NCBI RefSeq assembly: GCF_005049235.1
Contig: NZ_SUMD01000010.1
Location: 62,001-126,000, forward strand
DNA length: 64,000 nt
Direction of reading: 5' to 3'
Origin: Rhodococcus oryzae
GTDB lineage: Bacteria; Actinomycetota; Actinomycetes; Mycobacteriales; Mycobacteriaceae
Part shown: positions 44,880 through 53,899 of the stretch, piece after piece
Layout of the letters: each line of letters opens with the position of its first letter
Position numbering within the stretch: the stretch's first letter is position 1
Position numbers and translations under genes: made by a program
Notes under the pieces: model-generated
The model's input: only the letters and a program-made list of their open reading frames with translations
Told to the model about the DNA's origin: nothing
The model's database searches: none

Positions 44880-46309
44880 GCGATGTGGATGCGTTGCACA
44901 AGGCCATCGCCGCCGCCGAGCCCGGCCCGCGGACCCTCGCCGCGTTCGACCTGGACGGCACCCTGATCAGCGGCTACTCCGCGAGCGTGGTGTACCGGGA
45001 TCGGCTGCGCCGCTTCGACATCAGCCTCGCCGAGCTGCTGCGCACCACCGGGGCGGCGATCGACACCCAGTTCCGCGGCGCCGACGTCGGGGGGCTGATG
45101 CGGATCGGGGTCCAAGCCCTGGCCGGGCGGATGGACGACGAGCTGCGCGAGTGGGGGCAGCGGCTGTTCCGTCAGGAGATCGCCGGGATGATCTACCCGG
45201 AGGTCCGTGGGCTGCTCGCCGCGCACCGGCGCGCCGGCCACACGATCGTGATGGCCACCTCAGCCACGCCGTACCAAGCCCAGTGGGTGGCGGCGGACCT
45301 CGACATCTCGGACGTGCTGTCGACCGAACCGGAGGTCGTCGACGGGATGCTCACCGGCGAGCTGGCGACGCCGCCGCTGTGGGGGCAGGCCAAGGCCGAC
45401 GCGTTGCGCTCGTACGCCGCCAGGAAGGAGGCCAATCTGTCGCGCAGCTTCGCGTACTCCAATGGCGGCGAGGACATTCCGATGCTGGAGTCGGTGGGGC
45501 ATCCGGTGGCGCTGAACCCGGACCGCAAGCTGACCGGTGTCGCCCAGCGGAAGGGCTGGCCGGTGGTGAACCTGCGCAAGCCGCAGCTCGGCGCCGATCC
45601 GGTGTCGGTGGTGCGGACCACCGCCGCCGTCAGCGCGCTGATGGCGACGGCCGTGGCGGGCGGCGCGGCCGGGCTGGTCCTGCGCAACCGGCAGAGCGCG
45701 GCGAACCTCGTCGGCACCTTCGGTCCGGACCTGGCCCTGGCGATCTGCGGGGTCTCGGTGAAGATCAGCGGCAAGGACAACGCGTGGAGCGATCGACCCG
45801 CGGTGTTCATGTTCAACCACACCAGTTCGCTGGACATGCTGATCGTCGGCGGGGTGATCCGCCGCGACGTGACCGGGGTGGCGAAGATGGAGGCCTCCCG
45901 AGATCCGCGGTTCGTGCCGATCGGCGCGCTGCTGGACGTCGCGTACATCGACCGGTCGGACAGCGAGAAGGCGAAGGCCGCGCTGGCGCCGGCGGTGGAC
46001 AAGCTGAAGTCGGGCATCTCGATCGCGATCTCGCCGGAGGGGACCCGGACGGTGACGCCGCGCCTCGGCAGGTTCAAAAAGGGCGGCTTCCACCTGGCCA
46101 TCCAGGCGGGGGTGCCGATCGTGCCGATCGTCATCCACAACGCCGGAGAGCTGATGTGGCGCAACTCACTTGTCGCGCATCCGGGCACGGTGTACGTGGA
46201 CGTGCTGGAGCCGGTGAGCACCGAGAACTGGACCGTGGAGACGCTCGACAAGCATGTCGACGAGGTGCGGACGCTGTTCGAGGAGCGCCTGCACGACGGG
46301 CACCAGTAG
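44876..46309 (+). CDS. plsC: HAD phosphatase - lysophosphatidate acyltransferase fusion
   Basis: A 477-residue two-domain protein. Residues 1-about 240 form a HAD-IB phosphatase (FDLDGTL at 24-30, MATSATPYQAQWV, SNGGEDIPMLE). Residues about 270-477 form a PlsC acyltransferase (FNHTSSLDML with HxxxxD, PIGALLDVAYIDRS, SPEGTRTVTPRLG). The same fusion occurs in mycobacterial Rv2483c. It would acylate lysophosphatidic acid and may also dephosphorylate a lipid intermediate. GTG start, four-base overlap with plsB. Confidence 0.92.
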   Translation: MSDVDALHKAIAAAEPGPRTLAAFDLDGTLISGYSASVVYRDRLRRFDISLAELLRTTGAAIDTQFRGADVGGLMRIGVQALAGRMDDELREWGQRLFRQEIAGMIYPEVRGLLAAHRRAGHTIVMATSATPYQAQWVAADLDISDVLSTEPEVVDGMLTGELATPPLWGQAKADALRSYAARKEANLSRSFAYSNGGEDIPMLESVGHPVALNPDRKLTGVAQRKGWPVVNLRKPQLGADPVSVVRTTAAVSALMATAVAGGAAGLVLRNRQSAANLVGTFGPDLALAICGVSVKISGKDNAWSDRPAVFMFNHTSSLDMLIVGGVIRRDVTGVAKMEASRDPRFVPIGALLDVAYIDRSDSEKAKAALAPAVDKLKSGISIAISPEGTRTVTPRLGRFKKGGFHLAIQAGVPIVPIVIHNAGELMWRNSLVAHPGTVYVDVLEPVSTENWTVETLDKHVDEVRTLFEERLHDGHQ

Positions 46310-46310
46310 G

Positions 46311-46338
46311 GCCGGATCGCCACCCGGGTTCCGATCCG
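46311..46338. terminator. Hairpin after plsC
   Basis: CCGGATCG and CGATCCGG pair around a 12-base loop, two nt past the plsC stop. No T-run; plausible end of the acyltransferase operon. Confidence 0.5.
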
Positions 46339-46529
46339 GGGAGGCGACCGTGCCAGCCCTTGTGATGTAGAACTCGCCGATTTCGGGTTGCCCCAGGAGG
46401 GCTTCCATTTCTTAAGGTTCGCTAATAATTCGTCCGTACCTTCGTGCCCGATGTGGGTCGGGGCGGCGCCACTCTCCGCTGGGGCGGCCGCCGCACATCG
46501 CACGGACAGGACGGAACCCAGTAGTTTTG

Positions 46530-47528
46530 ATGAGCATTGCCAGACCAGAATGGACCAGCCGACTTCTCCAACGCCTGCTCACCGTCACAGCGGCGCTGCT
46601 CGCGTGCGCGATGCTCGCGGGGATCTCGGGTCAGGCGACCGCGGGCGCTGCGCCCGTCGCACACCGCGCGCCGTCGGGTGGGTACGAGGAAGTATGGGTC
46701 CCCTCGGAGATGGGCCCGATCAAGGTGCAGATCCAGTGGGCCTCCCGCGGCGGCAATGCCGCGCTGTACCTGCTCGACGGGCTGAGGGCGCGTGACGATC
46801 GCAACGCCTGGACATTCGAGACCAACGCGCTCGACCAGTTCCGCAACGACAACGTCACCCTGGTGATGCCGGTCGGTGGCGAATCCAGCTTCTACACCGA
46901 CTGGATGGCACCGTCGAACCTCAACGGACAGCAGACCACCTACAAGTGGGAGACCTTCCTGACCCGTGACCTGCCGAACTACCTCGAGACCCGCGGCGTC
47001 TCCCGCAACAACAACGGCGTGCTCGGTCTGTCGATGGGCGGCTCCGCGGCGATGACGCTCGCGGCGCACCATCGCGACCAGTTCACCTTCGCCGGCTCCC
47101 TGTCGGGCTACCTCAACCTGTCCGCACCGGGCATGCGGGAGGCCATCCGCGTCGCGATGCTCGACGCCGGTCGCTACAACGTCGACTCCATGTGGGGCCC
47201 GCCCTGGTCGCCCTTGTGGTTGCGCAACGACCCGTTCGTCCAGGCCGAGCAACTACGCGGCCTGTCCATGTATGTCTATGCGGCGAGCGGCCTTCCGGGC
47301 CCCTACGATCAGCCGAACGCCCCGATCGAGTACTTCAACACCGCAGCGGGCATGGGACTCGAGGCATTGGCGTTGGCCAACACCCGCGCCTTCGAGTTCC
47401 GCTTGAACTCGATGGGCATCCCGGCCACATACAGCTTCCCGGCCAGCGGCACCCACTCGTGGCAGTACTGGTCCGCCGAACTGTGGAAGGCGCGCCCCCA
47501 GATCCTGAACACCTTGAACGCGTGGTGA
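46530..47528 (+). CDS. Secreted mycolyltransferase (antigen 85-like)
   Basis: A 332-residue exported alpha/beta hydrolase of the antigen 85 family. Signal peptide at about 1-42 (VTAALLACAMLAGISGQATAGA). Mature part: LYLLDGLRARDDRNAW near 85, VMPVGGESSFYTDW near 113, nucleophile Ser in GLSMGGSAAM near 170, and the catalytic His near the end in SGTHSWQYW. It moves mycolic acids between trehalose and arabinogalactan at the cell envelope, which marks the organism as mycolate-producing. ATG at 46530 chosen. Followed by a strong terminator. Confidence 0.92.
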   Translation: MSIARPEWTSRLLQRLLTVTAALLACAMLAGISGQATAGAAPVAHRAPSGGYEEVWVPSEMGPIKVQIQWASRGGNAALYLLDGLRARDDRNAWTFETNALDQFRNDNVTLVMPVGGESSFYTDWMAPSNLNGQQTTYKWETFLTRDLPNYLETRGVSRNNNGVLGLSMGGSAAMTLAAHHRDQFTFAGSLSGYLNLSAPGMREAIRVAMLDAGRYNVDSMWGPPWSPLWLRNDPFVQAEQLRGLSMYVYAASGLPGPYDQPNAPIEYFNTAAGMGLEALALANTRAFEFRLNSMGIPATYSFPASGTHSWQYWSAELWKARPQILNTLNAW

Positions 47529-47551
47529 GACTGTCCACTCGTTTCGCGAAG

Positions 47552-47590
47552 CGCCCGGCGGCCTGGAAGTTCCAGGCCGCCGGGCGTTTT
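47552..47590 (+). terminator. Rho-independent terminator after the mycolyltransferase
   Basis: Two perfect 17-base complementary arms (47552-47568 and 47570-47586) meet almost without a loop, so about GGAAGTTCC would be the effective tip, followed by TTTTCGTT. Confidence 0.9.
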
Positions 47591-47672
47591 CGTTGCTCCG
47601 CACTGCTTCGACCGCTGCCCGCCGAATCCGGTGTCTAACGGAGCTCTAATCTCCGTCGCGCACAGTGCGGAC

Positions 47673-48815
47673 ATGACATTCGAACCGCGATCGACGCTTC
47701 GAGTCGCCATCGGCGCGGGCGGCACCGGCGGACACATCTACCCCGGACTTGCCGTCGCCGAGGCTCTGCGCGAAGACGCCGATATTCAGATCGACTTCTT
47801 CGGCGCCAAGGGCCGACTCGAAGAAACACTCGTGCCCGCGGCGGGCTACCGACTTCATACCGCCGAGGTCGACGGACTGACCGGCCTTCGCGGCAGCGCG
47901 AGGGCGGCAACACGACTCGTGCGAGCCAGTGCCCAGTGCGCGAGGCAGATCCGTGAACTCGGCATCGATGTCGTCTTCGGCACCGGCGGATACCCCAGCC
48001 TGCCGATCGTGCTGGCCGCCCGCATCGCGGGCATACCGACACTGATTCATGAATCCAACGCCGTGCCGGGACGAGCAAACCGCCTGAGCGCACTCCTGTC
48101 GTCCCGGGTGGCGGTGGCATTCCCGGAGGCCGCGCGTTCGTTCACCCGCAACGAGGTTCGGGTGGTCGGCACACCGCTGATGCGGGAGATCGCGAGGCTC
48201 GACAAGTGGGCGATTCGCGACCAGGCACGCACCGTCTTCGGCGCGGAACCGGGCCAGAAACTCGTCGTCGTGTGCGGCGGCAGCCTCGGATCTCGTCGGC
48301 TCACCGATACCGCGCTGTCGCTGGCGCGACAGTGGCGCGACCGCGACGACGTGCGCCTGGTCGTGAAGGCGGGAACCGAGCATTTCGCGACGGCGTCGGC
48401 CGCGGTCGAAGGCCTCGGCAACGTGCTGGTGCTGCCGTATCTGGACAGGATGGACCTGGTGTACGCGGGCGCCGATGTCTTCGTCGGACGGGCGGGAGCG
48501 ATCACGGTCGCCGAGATTTCCCATGTGGGCGTGCCCAGCGTCCTCGTGCCCTACCCGCACGCGATCGGTGACCATCAGCGACACAACGCGCAGGCGCTCG
48601 TGGCTCGCGGCGCCGCCAGGATGCTGGCGGACGGCGACCTGAGCCCGGCAAGCCTGGCGCGATCAATCGACGACCTCGTCGGCGACGCCACTGGGCGCGC
48701 GACGGTCGAGCACGCCCTCCATCCGGCAATGAATGACTCCGCGCGAACAGTGGCGAACTGGATCCGGCAGCTCGGCGGCCACAGGTCCGCGGCATATGAC
48801 GTCGTCAGCGCATGA
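47673..48815 (+). CDS. MurG-like glycosyltransferase (paralogue outside the cell-wall cluster)
   Basis: A 380-residue GT28 protein with all main MurG blocks: GAGGTGGHIYPGLAVAE near 12, HESNAVPGRANRL near 125, CGGSLGSRRLTD near 193, and GRAGAITVAEISHVGVPSV with PYPHAIGDHQRHNAQ near 280. MurG makes lipid II, but this gene is far from any division/cell-wall cluster and sits with a sugar dehydratase, so it may add an unusual sugar to a lipid carrier. GC is visibly lower than neighbours. ATG at 47673 preferred over 47631. Confidence 0.85.
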   Translation: MTFEPRSTLRVAIGAGGTGGHIYPGLAVAEALREDADIQIDFFGAKGRLEETLVPAAGYRLHTAEVDGLTGLRGSARAATRLVRASAQCARQIRELGIDVVFGTGGYPSLPIVLAARIAGIPTLIHESNAVPGRANRLSALLSSRVAVAFPEAARSFTRNEVRVVGTPLMREIARLDKWAIRDQARTVFGAEPGQKLVVVCGGSLGSRRLTDTALSLARQWRDRDDVRLVVKAGTEHFATASAAVEGLGNVLVLPYLDRMDLVYAGADVFVGRAGAITVAEISHVGVPSVLVPYPHAIGDHQRHNAQALVARGAARMLADGDLSPASLARSIDDLVGDATGRATVEHALHPAMNDSARTVANWIRQLGGHRSAAYDVVSA

Positions 48816-48856
48816 ACACATCAAACGCTGAGCACATCAAACGAAGGGGTGTACCC

Positions 48857-49840
48857 GTGAATGAATTCTGGTCCGGCAGAAGAGTCTTGGTCACCGGCGG
48901 CGAGGGATTCATAGGCAGCAGCCTGGTCGAACAGTTGATCACGCAGGGCGCGGAGGTACGGGTTCTGGCGCACTACAAGCCCTACGCGTCGGCGGGCTTT
49001 TTGTCGGAACACCTGGACGATATCGAGATGATTGCCGGAGATGTCCGTGACAGTGGACAGGTCCTCGATGCCGCGGACGGTGTCGACACCATTTTCCACC
49101 TCGCGGCACTGATCGGTATCCCCTACAGCTACCAGGCTCCGCTGACCTATCTCGAGACGAATGTGCTGGGCACCCAGAACATCGTCGACGCCGCGCGCCG
49201 ACGCGATGTGCGACGGGTTGTCCACACGTCGACGAGCGAGGTGTACGGAACCGCCCGAGAGGTGCCCATTTCCGAGGCGCATCCTCTGCAACCCCAGTCG
49301 CCCTACTCCGCATCGAAGATCGCCGCGGACATGGTCGCGCTGTCGCATTTCCACTCGTTCGACACCCCGGTCTCGGTCTGCCGTCCGTTCAATACCTACG
49401 GCCCTAGGCAATCGACGCGCGCAGTGATTCCCGCGATCCTGCACCAGTTGCACTCCGGCGCAGAGGAGATCGCCGTCGGCGCGCTGACCCCGACCCGGGA
49501 CTTCACCTATGTCGAGGACACCGCTCGCGGCTTCATGGCGATCGCCGAGTCCGAGCGGACATTGGGCCAGACGCTGAATCTCGGCACCGGCAAGGAGATT
49601 TCGATCCGCGACCTGATCGGTCTGCTCATCGAGATCTCGGGTTCCTCCGCATCGATCACCACGGAGGACTCACGCCAGCGTCCCGCCGGGAGCGAGGTCC
49701 ATCGGCTGGTGTCCGACAACAGGCGGGTGCGGGAGCTGACGGACTGGAGCCCGCAGGTCTCCCTGCGCGACGGGCTCACCCGCACCTCCGAATGGGTCAG
49801 GTCTCATCCGATTGCCGACGCTCGCCGCTACCGCGTGTGA
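48857..49840 (+). CDS. LegB-like nucleotide-sugar 4,6-dehydratase/epimerase
   Basis: A 327-residue extended SDR: TGGEGFIGSSL near 13, STSEVYGT near 123, YSASKIAAD near 150 (Tyr/Lys), RPFNTYGPRQSTRAVIP near 175 and LGSGKEISI-like LGTGKEISI near 250. Block order and wording fit LegB-type UDP-sugar 4,6-dehydratases. GTG at 48857 has GAAGGGG upstream; ATG at 48812, overlapping the MurG-like stop, would add 15 residues. It forms a two-gene unit with the glycosyltransferase. No aminotransferase or acid synthase is seen. Confidence 0.82.
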   Translation: MNEFWSGRRVLVTGGEGFIGSSLVEQLITQGAEVRVLAHYKPYASAGFLSEHLDDIEMIAGDVRDSGQVLDAADGVDTIFHLAALIGIPYSYQAPLTYLETNVLGTQNIVDAARRRDVRRVVHTSTSEVYGTAREVPISEAHPLQPQSPYSASKIAADMVALSHFHSFDTPVSVCRPFNTYGPRQSTRAVIPAILHQLHSGAEEIAVGALTPTRDFTYVEDTARGFMAIAESERTLGQTLNLGTGKEISIRDLIGLLIEISGSSASITTEDSRQRPAGSEVHRLVSDNRRVRELTDWSPQVSLRDGLTRTSEWVRSHPIADARRYRV

Positions 49841-50250
49841 GGTGAGCCGATCACGCACCCGAGGTAGCCGGGTTTGACGGCCACGTTCCACGAGTTCCGG
49901 TGATATCCGTGTCGGCCTGTAAGGGCCGGTTCAAACTAGTCAGGCTGGGACGGAACAAGCGGCGATCCTGGCAAGGGCGGCCTCGATCAGGTGTCGCCAC
50001 GGTACGTACGCAGACCGTCTCAGGTGGGTTCGCCGGGCATGTCGGACGATCCATCCGCGATCGAAAACTGCCGCAGTCGTACCTTTTTCGGATCCCATTG
50101 CGGGGCTTCGGTCTCGGTGAGGGCGAGGGTCTGCATCGAGGCGGTCAACTCGACGGCGAGGCCGCCATCACTCCCCCGAACGCGCGGCGGGCACCGCGCC
50201 GACGCCTCCCGTTTCGGGATGGTGTCGGGCGGTGCCCTATGGTTTCGCCT
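49841..50250. other. 410-base region without a convincing gene
   Basis: Between the LegB-like gene and the HNH gene. Base composition is mixed. On the minus strand a 38-residue frame (50020-50136, starting MQTLALTETEAPQWDPKKV) looks slightly protein-like and its frame stays open further upstream (for example RVRGSDGGLAVELTAS), so it could be the end of a decayed gene. I recognise no homologue, no tRNA and no terminator here. Confidence 0.4.
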
Positions 50251-51735
50251 TTAGGCGGCGAAGGTGAGTTGGTTGCGCCGGTTGTGTGCCGGCATGGGTT
50301 GTCGCCTGGGGTCGATCCAGGGGGGTGGGGTGAACCAGGGATGGCTGTCGTCTTTGCTGATGGTCACGGTCCAGTCGCCGCGGTGGATGGTCGTGTGGTG
50401 GAAGCGGCAGAGCAGTACCAGGTTTGACAGGTTGGTGGGTCCGCCGTTGGACCAGTGGATTATGTGGTGGGCTTCGGTCCAGGCGGCGGGTCGTCCGCAG
50501 CCGGGGAACGCGCAGCCGCAATCCCTCGCATTGAGGGCGCGGCGGAGTTTGCGGGGGATCAGGCGGGTGGTCCGTCCGACATCGATCGGGTTGCCGTCGG
50601 AGTCCATGGCGATGGGGGTGATGTCGGCGTCGCAGGAGATCTGGGCGGCGAGGTCGAGGGAGATGGGTCCGAGCCAGGGCATCCAGGCTGGTCCGCGCCG
50701 CCGTCCCTTGTGGTGGTGGCCGCGTTCGTGATGGTGGTGTTGGTCGGTGGTGGCGGCGAGGTCGTCGACGAAGACGTTGATGTGGGGTCGTTCGCCGCCT
50801 TCGACGGGTGCCTGCCCGGTGTCGAGAAAGCCTCGGACGATGTGGGTGAGGGCGTCGGCTCGGCGTTGAGCGGGCGAGCGTTGGTCCTTGCAGGATTGTC
50901 CGTCGCGGTTGTCGGCCCCGGGCCGCGGCTTGGACAGGGCCGAGAGGGCGGTGAGCAGCGCTTCGCCGGAGGCGGCGTCGAGGTGTCCCTTGAGGTGGAC
51001 GCGGCCGCCGAGCCCGGGTGAGGCGTAGAACTCGTTGAGTTCCGCGTTCTCCGAATCGGGGTTCTTCTTGTCGCCGTTGAGGATCAGCTCGAGCGCCTTC
51101 GCGCGGCGGGCGAGGGTGGTGGAGTCTTCGGTGCGGGCTGCGTAGAGCAGGTACCGGGCGCAGGCCTCGGACCGTGTGACGTCGGGCCCGAAGGTCACCG
51201 ACTCGATGCCCGGCTCGTCAGCGGCCTCTGCGCCATCTCCGTCGGCGCGGTGCGCATCGCCTTCGCCATAGTCACCGTTCGGGCCGGCATCACCGTCAGC
51301 TTCGGTTTGGGTGTCATCGGCTTCGCCGGAGCTCTCCCCAGCCTTCGCGGCAGCGTTCAGGCCTGCCGGGTCGTCTCCGTCCGGGACCTTCGCGAGGAGT
51401 TCGACGATCACGCGGACCTGGTCGTAGTCGGTCCTGCCTGCATCAAAGGAGGCGGCAACCTCCGGATGCTCCGCCAGCCCCCGCCCGAGTCGGACGATCT
51501 TGTTCGCCTGGCCCGGCGTCATGGTGGTCGCGCCCGCGAGCCAGTTGCCGGGCGATGAGGCCCCCGCCTGTTCGGCCACACAGCGCTGGTCGACCTGGTG
51601 CATGAGGCGCACCCGCAGCGCCTCGAGTTGCCGCATTCGCAGCGAGAGCGCGGGAATCAGCCGCAGAAGTTCGGCATCAGCGAGCTGCCATGCGGCCACA
51701 TCCAGTGGCGCGATGAGCATCTCGTCCAGATCCAT
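50251..51735 (-). CDS. DUF222 (13E12-type) HNH endonuclease family protein
   Basis: A 494-residue protein: an N-terminal DUF222 helical domain (TPGQANKIVRLGRGLAEHPE), an acidic low-complexity insert around 125-180 (Asp/Glu/Gly/Ala-rich), HIVRGFLDTGQAP, and a C-terminal HNH nuclease with DCGCAFPGCGRP, EAHHIIHWSNGGPTNLSNLVLLCRFHHTTIH. These genes are repeated in mycobacterial genomes and are DNA-damage induced. A LexA box lies just upstream (51749-51764). ATG at 51735. Confidence 0.92.
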   Translation of the reverse strand: MDLDEMLIAPLDVAAWQLADAELLRLIPALSLRMRQLEALRVRLMHQVDQRCVAEQAGASSPGNWLAGATTMTPGQANKIVRLGRGLAEHPEVAASFDAGRTDYDQVRVIVELLAKVPDGDDPAGLNAAAKAGESSGEADDTQTEADGDAGPNGDYGEGDAHRADGDGAEAADEPGIESVTFGPDVTRSEACARYLLYAARTEDSTTLARRAKALELILNGDKKNPDSENAELNEFYASPGLGGRVHLKGHLDAASGEALLTALSALSKPRPGADNRDGQSCKDQRSPAQRRADALTHIVRGFLDTGQAPVEGGERPHINVFVDDLAATTDQHHHHERGHHHKGRRRGPAWMPWLGPISLDLAAQISCDADITPIAMDSDGNPIDVGRTTRLIPRKLRRALNARDCGCAFPGCGRPAAWTEAHHIIHWSNGGPTNLSNLVLLCRFHHTTIHRGDWTVTISKDDSHPWFTPPPWIDPRRQPMPAHNRRNQLTFAA

Positions 51736-51748
51736 ATTCGAAGTCTAC

Positions 51749-51764
51749 TAGAACATACGTTCGA
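51749..51764. promoter_or_regulatory. LexA (SOS) box upstream of the DUF222-HNH gene
   Basis: TAGAACATACGTTCGA matches the mycobacterial LexA consensus TCGAAC-N4-GTTCGA at 11 of 12 specified positions. It ends 14 nt upstream of the HNH ATG, in the right place to block its promoter. Confidence 0.8.
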
Positions 51765-51846
51765 AAGATGGGAATCGGAGCAATCCATCGAAGATCGATC
51801 AAGGCACTAGGATTTGCGATGTCGATGCCGAAACGTAGGGGATGAC

Positions 51847-52470
51847 ATGACCCGCACCCGGATTGTGGCCGTACTGCTCGCTACCTCTGCCCTAGCGCTG
51901 GCCGCGTGCGATTCATCCAGCACCGAGGGCGATCCGACGGCCGCGCCGGCGCCGCCCACCCTTCCCACCACCGCCGCCGAGATACCCCCGGTCGACACCA
52001 CGGCCGCCGGTCCCCCGCCGCCCACCGCCGCCCCGGACGATCCGAACACCTGCGCGGCCACCGAGCTGATGCTCACGGCCGGGCAGGTCGAGGGCGCGGC
52101 CGGGTCGACCATGATCCCGCTGGTGTTCACCAACATCGGCGGCCGCACCTGCCTGCTGGACGGCTTCCCCGGCGTCTCCTACGTGGCCGAGGAGCACGGC
52201 GCCGAGGTCGGCGCGCCTGCGACGCGATCCGGAGCGGGTCAGGGGCCGGTGGAGCTGACCTCGAACGGCAAGGCGACCGCCCAGGTTCGGGCGATCCAGG
52301 TCGCGAACTACCCGCCCGAGCTGTGCGATCCGACGCCGGTCGCCGGGCTGCGGGTGTTCCCGCCGAACGCGTACGCCTCGCTGTTCCTGCCGATGCCGGG
52401 GACCGGGTGCGCGAAGACCGGACCGGAGGTCACTCAGCTCGAGGTGACCGCGGTGGTCGCGGGCGGGTAG
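51847..52470 (+). CDS. DUF4232 lipoprotein
   Basis: A 207-residue exported lipoprotein: signal with lipobox ALALAAC (Cys about 21), a Pro/Thr/Ala-rich linker to about 60, then a DUF4232 domain (LVFTNIGGRTCLLDGFPGV near 100, four conserved Cys). The family is common in actinobacterial envelopes; function unknown. ATG at 51847; the frame starts upstream at 51814 but without signal peptide features. Confidence 0.85.
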   Translation: MTRTRIVAVLLATSALALAACDSSSTEGDPTAAPAPPTLPTTAAEIPPVDTTAAGPPPPTAAPDDPNTCAATELMLTAGQVEGAAGSTMIPLVFTNIGGRTCLLDGFPGVSYVAEEHGAEVGAPATRSGAGQGPVELTSNGKATAQVRAIQVANYPPELCDPTPVAGLRVFPPNAYASLFLPMPGTGCAKTGPEVTQLEVTAVVAGG

Positions 52471-52586
52471 GCGCAAGCCCGCGACTAGGGAACCGCGGCC
52501 TGACTTAGCTTTTGAAGACTGAGGACGGGTAGGAACGGATGGCAGTAGGCACGTTTCATATTGGACACACCAGCTACGGTGGGCCC

Positions 52587-53642
52587 ATGAATTCGGCGTG
52601 GGTCATTCGGTCTGGGCGCGCAGGGGAACGCGACCAGGCAGCTCTGGACAAAGGCTGTTCCGGCGGAGGTTGGGAAGAAATTCCCGATCTGACGTCATGC
52701 ACCACCCGAGATTCTGTCCGGTCCGTAGTGCTGGACGTGCGACCCAATGCCTCGCGTGGATTGATCCAAAACACGACCGCGCAACTCTGGGCCCTGCGGA
52801 GTCGCATCCAGCCTGGGGACCTCTTGGTCATGCCGATGAAGACAACAAAACAACTGGCACTTGGCCGCGTAACGAGCGGCTACCGCTACGAAGCGGAACA
52901 CCCGGCCGCGCTGCGCCATATCGTTGACGTCGAGTGGAAGCGCACTGATCTGCCGCGGTCAGCTGTGAAGCAGGACCTGCTGTACACCCTCGGGAGCGTT
53001 CTGACGATATTCGCGCCGAGTAAGAACAACGCCGTCGAACGACTTGAACACCTCCTTCAAAATGGCACCGACCCCGGTGCGGTAACCGCGATGCCGAAGG
53101 CTGCCGGGTTCAATGGTGGAGAGTCCGATGATGATTCCGCTGTCGACTCTCCCGAGTTCAGCGCAGACTTCGAACAAGCAGCCACAGACCAGATCCTCAC
53201 CCGAATTGGGGAGGACTTCGCCGGCCACGACCTCGCGACCCTGGTCACCGCGATCCTCGAGGCAGAGGGCTACAAATGCGTCCAAGCACCGCCCGGGCCC
53301 GATGGTGGCATTGATATAACCGCCGGCCGAGGCCCATTGGGCCTAGATTCTCCGACCGTGCTTGTACAGGTCAAGTCCGGTAGCCAAGTCGGCTCCCCTG
53401 TCGTTTCGCAACTGCAAGGAGTGATGGCAACCCATGGCGCCGATCAGGGCCTGCTGGTGGCGTGGGGCGGATTGACCAAGCAAGCCAGAGATTCGATTAG
53501 ACACCAGTCGCTGCGAGTGCGGATCTGGGAAGCAGGCGATGTCGTCGAGGCCGTACTGCGCAATTACGACCGCATTTCCGCCGACGTGCAAGCACTTCTC
53601 CCACTCAAACGTGTGTGGATGCTCAGCGACGTCGGGGCCTAA
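52587..53642 (+). CDS. Solitary Mrr-like restriction endonuclease
   Basis: A 351-residue protein. The N-terminal half (MNSAWVIRSGRAGERDQAAL, PGDLLVMPMKTTKQLALGRV) is the PUA/EVE-like module seen in many actinobacterial Mrr-type proteins. The C-terminal Mrr nuclease has GYKCVQAPPGPDGGIDIT and VLVQVKSG: the Asp and QxK of the PD-(D/E)xK core. No methyltransferase is adjacent, so a type IV (modified-DNA) role is likely. GC is clearly lower than the surroundings, suggesting transfer. ATG at 52587 chosen. Confidence 0.85.
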   Translation: MNSAWVIRSGRAGERDQAALDKGCSGGGWEEIPDLTSCTTRDSVRSVVLDVRPNASRGLIQNTTAQLWALRSRIQPGDLLVMPMKTTKQLALGRVTSGYRYEAEHPAALRHIVDVEWKRTDLPRSAVKQDLLYTLGSVLTIFAPSKNNAVERLEHLLQNGTDPGAVTAMPKAAGFNGGESDDDSAVDSPEFSADFEQAATDQILTRIGEDFAGHDLATLVTAILEAEGYKCVQAPPGPDGGIDITAGRGPLGLDSPTVLVQVKSGSQVGSPVVSQLQGVMATHGADQGLLVAWGGLTKQARDSIRHQSLRVRIWEAGDVVEAVLRNYDRISADVQALLPLKRVWMLSDVGA

Positions 53643-53899
53643 CTCATCGCGTTCTCCACGGTATCGACAACGGCGATCCCGCATCAGGATGACTCGAGAA
53701 CTCAACCATGAGTGGCCGACCGTCCGAGGAATGTCCATTTGGATGACCGGGGCAAACAGGCGCTCACGCGCTACGGGTCGTCCGACAGGCAAGCTCCGCG
53801 CCGTCGTGCGAAAGAATCCTGCGCCGATGCGTGCCATCGTTGCCCGCTGAGTCGGAAACACCCAACGACGTCGGCGGGATTCGGAGCATGATGGGTGGC

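Noticed and set aside
49905-49955. Possible tRNA (GGTTCAAA box and short stem)
   Set aside because: No acceptor stem, anticodon arm or D-loop could be folded around it.
49991-50254. Plus-strand frame of 87 codons in the gap before the HNH gene
   Set aside because: No homology, no Shine-Dalgarno, composition unlike neighbouring genes; treated as non-coding.
53643-53899. Possible small gene between the Mrr-like nuclease and the FAD oxidase
   Set aside because: 257 bases with only shadow frames and no ribosome-binding site; nothing supportable.
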